DNA of 64,000 nt from assembly GCF_001046635.1 (NCBI RefSeq), contig NZ_KQ130455.1:313103-377102 (forward strand), written 5' to 3'. Position 1 is the first letter of the stretch. Each line of letters opens with the position of its first letter. The notes under the pieces were generated by a model. The model had not been told where the DNA came from, did no database searches, and saw nothing but the letters and a program-made list of their open reading frames with translations. Source of the DNA: Novosphingobium barchaimii LL02. GTDB taxonomy: Bacteria > Pseudomonadota > Alphaproteobacteria > Sphingomonadales > Sphingomonadaceae. Below, piece after piece: positions 63,407 to 64,000 of this stretch. The position numbers were made by a program, and so were the translations under genes.

Positions 63407-63673
63407 TCAGAGGCTGGCGGGGGCGTCGCCGAAACGATCGTCGAGCGGCTGGCTGGTGAGATCGATGATCAGCAGATCGAGGTCGTCTGCCCGGTCGGCA
63501 GCGTATGCGAAGGCGATCGCGCGCGTCGTCATCCAGCGCCGCTTCGGACGACGCCCGCCACCTTGCCAGACCGTTACGCTGTAGAGCTTTTCACCGCCCA
63601 GCTCATGCGGGGAGATGACGACGCCCTTGAGACTGCTGCGCTTAGGGATGCCCGGTAGTGCCAGCTCAGCCAC
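63407..63673 (-). CDS. Small phage tail-module protein, unknown function
   Basis: An 88-residue protein, directly upstream of the tape-measure gene (11 bases). The sequence holds VVISPHELGGEKLYSVTVWQGG and RWMTTRAIAFAYAADRADD, with a mixed beta/alpha look, and ends SQPLDDRFGDAPASL. In many siphoviruses two short genes precede the tape measure as tail assembly chaperones (gpG/gpGT type). Position would fit, but no frameshift site or similarity is visible. It overlaps the previous gene by 8 bases. Confidence 0.65.
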   Translation of the reverse strand: MAELALPGIPKRSSLKGVVISPHELGGEKLYSVTVWQGGGRRPKRRWMTTRAIAFAYAADRADDLDLLIIDLTSQPLDDRFGDAPASL

Positions 63674-63920
63674 GACCGTTCCCTCCGAAATCAGGGCGCT
63701 TCCAACCGGGCCGGTCGAGGATCAGCCCCATAATGCCGCCGTGCTGCGCGATGTAACGGCGTTGTACGGCACCGGCCTGGTCAAGCGTAGAGGCCCGCAA
63801 GAGATCGGTTACCGGGGTCCAACCCTGCAGCGGAGGTTGCCACATCTGGAAGGTGAAACCGACATCGTCGCGGCAGACCAGCGACAGCGGCATGGTGGTG
63901 AAGCGGAGCGGATCAGCCAT
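63666..63920 (-). CDS. Small phage tail-module protein, unknown function
   Basis: An 84-residue protein overlapping the next gene by 8 bases. It contains ADPLRFTTMPLSLVCRDDVGFTFQMWQPPLQGWTPVTDL and an ILDRPGWKRPDF end, with little helical character. No family recognised. The overlap and direction place it in the tail operon. Its ATG lies directly after the stop of the partial gene at the window edge. Confidence 0.6.
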   Translation of the reverse strand: MADPLRFTTMPLSLVCRDDVGFTFQMWQPPLQGWTPVTDLLRASTLDQAGAVQRRYIAQHGGIMGLILDRPGWKRPDFGGNGRG

Positions 63921-63921
63921 G

Positions 63922-64000
63922 TCAGACCGCGGCCTCGCCAGTGATCAACAGGTGAAGGTCATCGACCAGCACCAGCGTCTTGGCTCCGACCTTTCGTAGC
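63922..64000 (-). CDS. Tail-module gene, C-terminal fragment cut by the window edge
   Basis: The minus-strand frame ending with TGA at 63922-63924 reads AKTLVLVDDLHLLITGEAAV at its end. It is open to the window edge, so only about 25 residues are visible. One base separates its stop from the next gene's ATG, so it is in the same operon. No identity can be given. Confidence 0.55.
   Translation of the reverse strand, partial: LRKVGAKTLVLVDDLHLLITGEAAV

Overview
The window is high-GC chromosomal DNA from an alphaproteobacterium, most probably a sphingomonad (Novosphingobium or a close relative). The family content supports this: a GcrA cell-cycle regulator, the F1-ATPase zeta inhibitor (DUF1476), a CrtZ carotenoid hydroxylase, a large TonB-dependent receptor, and nested-palindrome REP-like repeats of the type common in sphingomonads. 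The genus is an inference.

Layout. 1-5.4 kb: end of an outer-membrane beta-barrel gene, typA (minus strand) and a 911-residue TonB-dependent receptor. 5.6-10.2 kb: a DUF805 membrane protein and a LolD/YbbA-type ABC ATPase with a large FtsX-like permease, divergent from a lipoprotein SGNH esterase (a tesA-ybbA-ybbP-like set); a 27-bp tandem repeat sits at the ATPase/permease junction. 10.2-19 kb: recF, a YhhQ-type queuosine-precursor transporter, tRNA-Arg(UCU), a sugar MFS transporter, PilZ and NUDIX proteins, the Grx4/BolA pair with the ATPase zeta subunit, and a Tat-exported DUF1838 protein. 19-26 kb: leuD and leuC with a tiny membrane-protein gene between them, two small secreted basic proteins with matching signal peptides, crtZ, DUF454, sufE and glutamine-dependent nadE.

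26.3-29.9 kb is a phage-shock (psp) locus. pspF (plus strand) is divergent from an operon of a 69-residue membrane protein, pspA, pspC and three tandem pspB-like genes. A near-consensus sigma-54 promoter lies in the divergent gap. 30-45 kb is the conserved translation/RNA cluster rimP-nusA-ylxR-infB ... rbfA ... truB-rpsO-pnp, interrupted by DUF1697, an RcnB-like protein, DUF1963, tdk and DUF2239. A 33-residue holin-like micro-ORF lies in the infB-rbfA side gap. 45-51.2 kb: a ChaN-like protein, a periplasmic cyclophilin, gcrA, an ABC-2 permease without an adjacent ATPase, a CHASE4-GGDEF-EAL protein and hspQ.

51.3-64 kb is an integrated element. It starts at tRNA-Ser(CGA) with a tyrosine integrase, followed by an AT-richer cargo block: a secreted orphan protein, an HNH-type protein and a KAP-family P-loop NTPase. 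It then runs into a minus-strand phage tail module with a 1273-residue tape-measure protein that continues past the window edge. The cargo block is the likeliest place for an undescribed system, such as an anti-phage module carried by the prophage. The three-PspB operon is the second.
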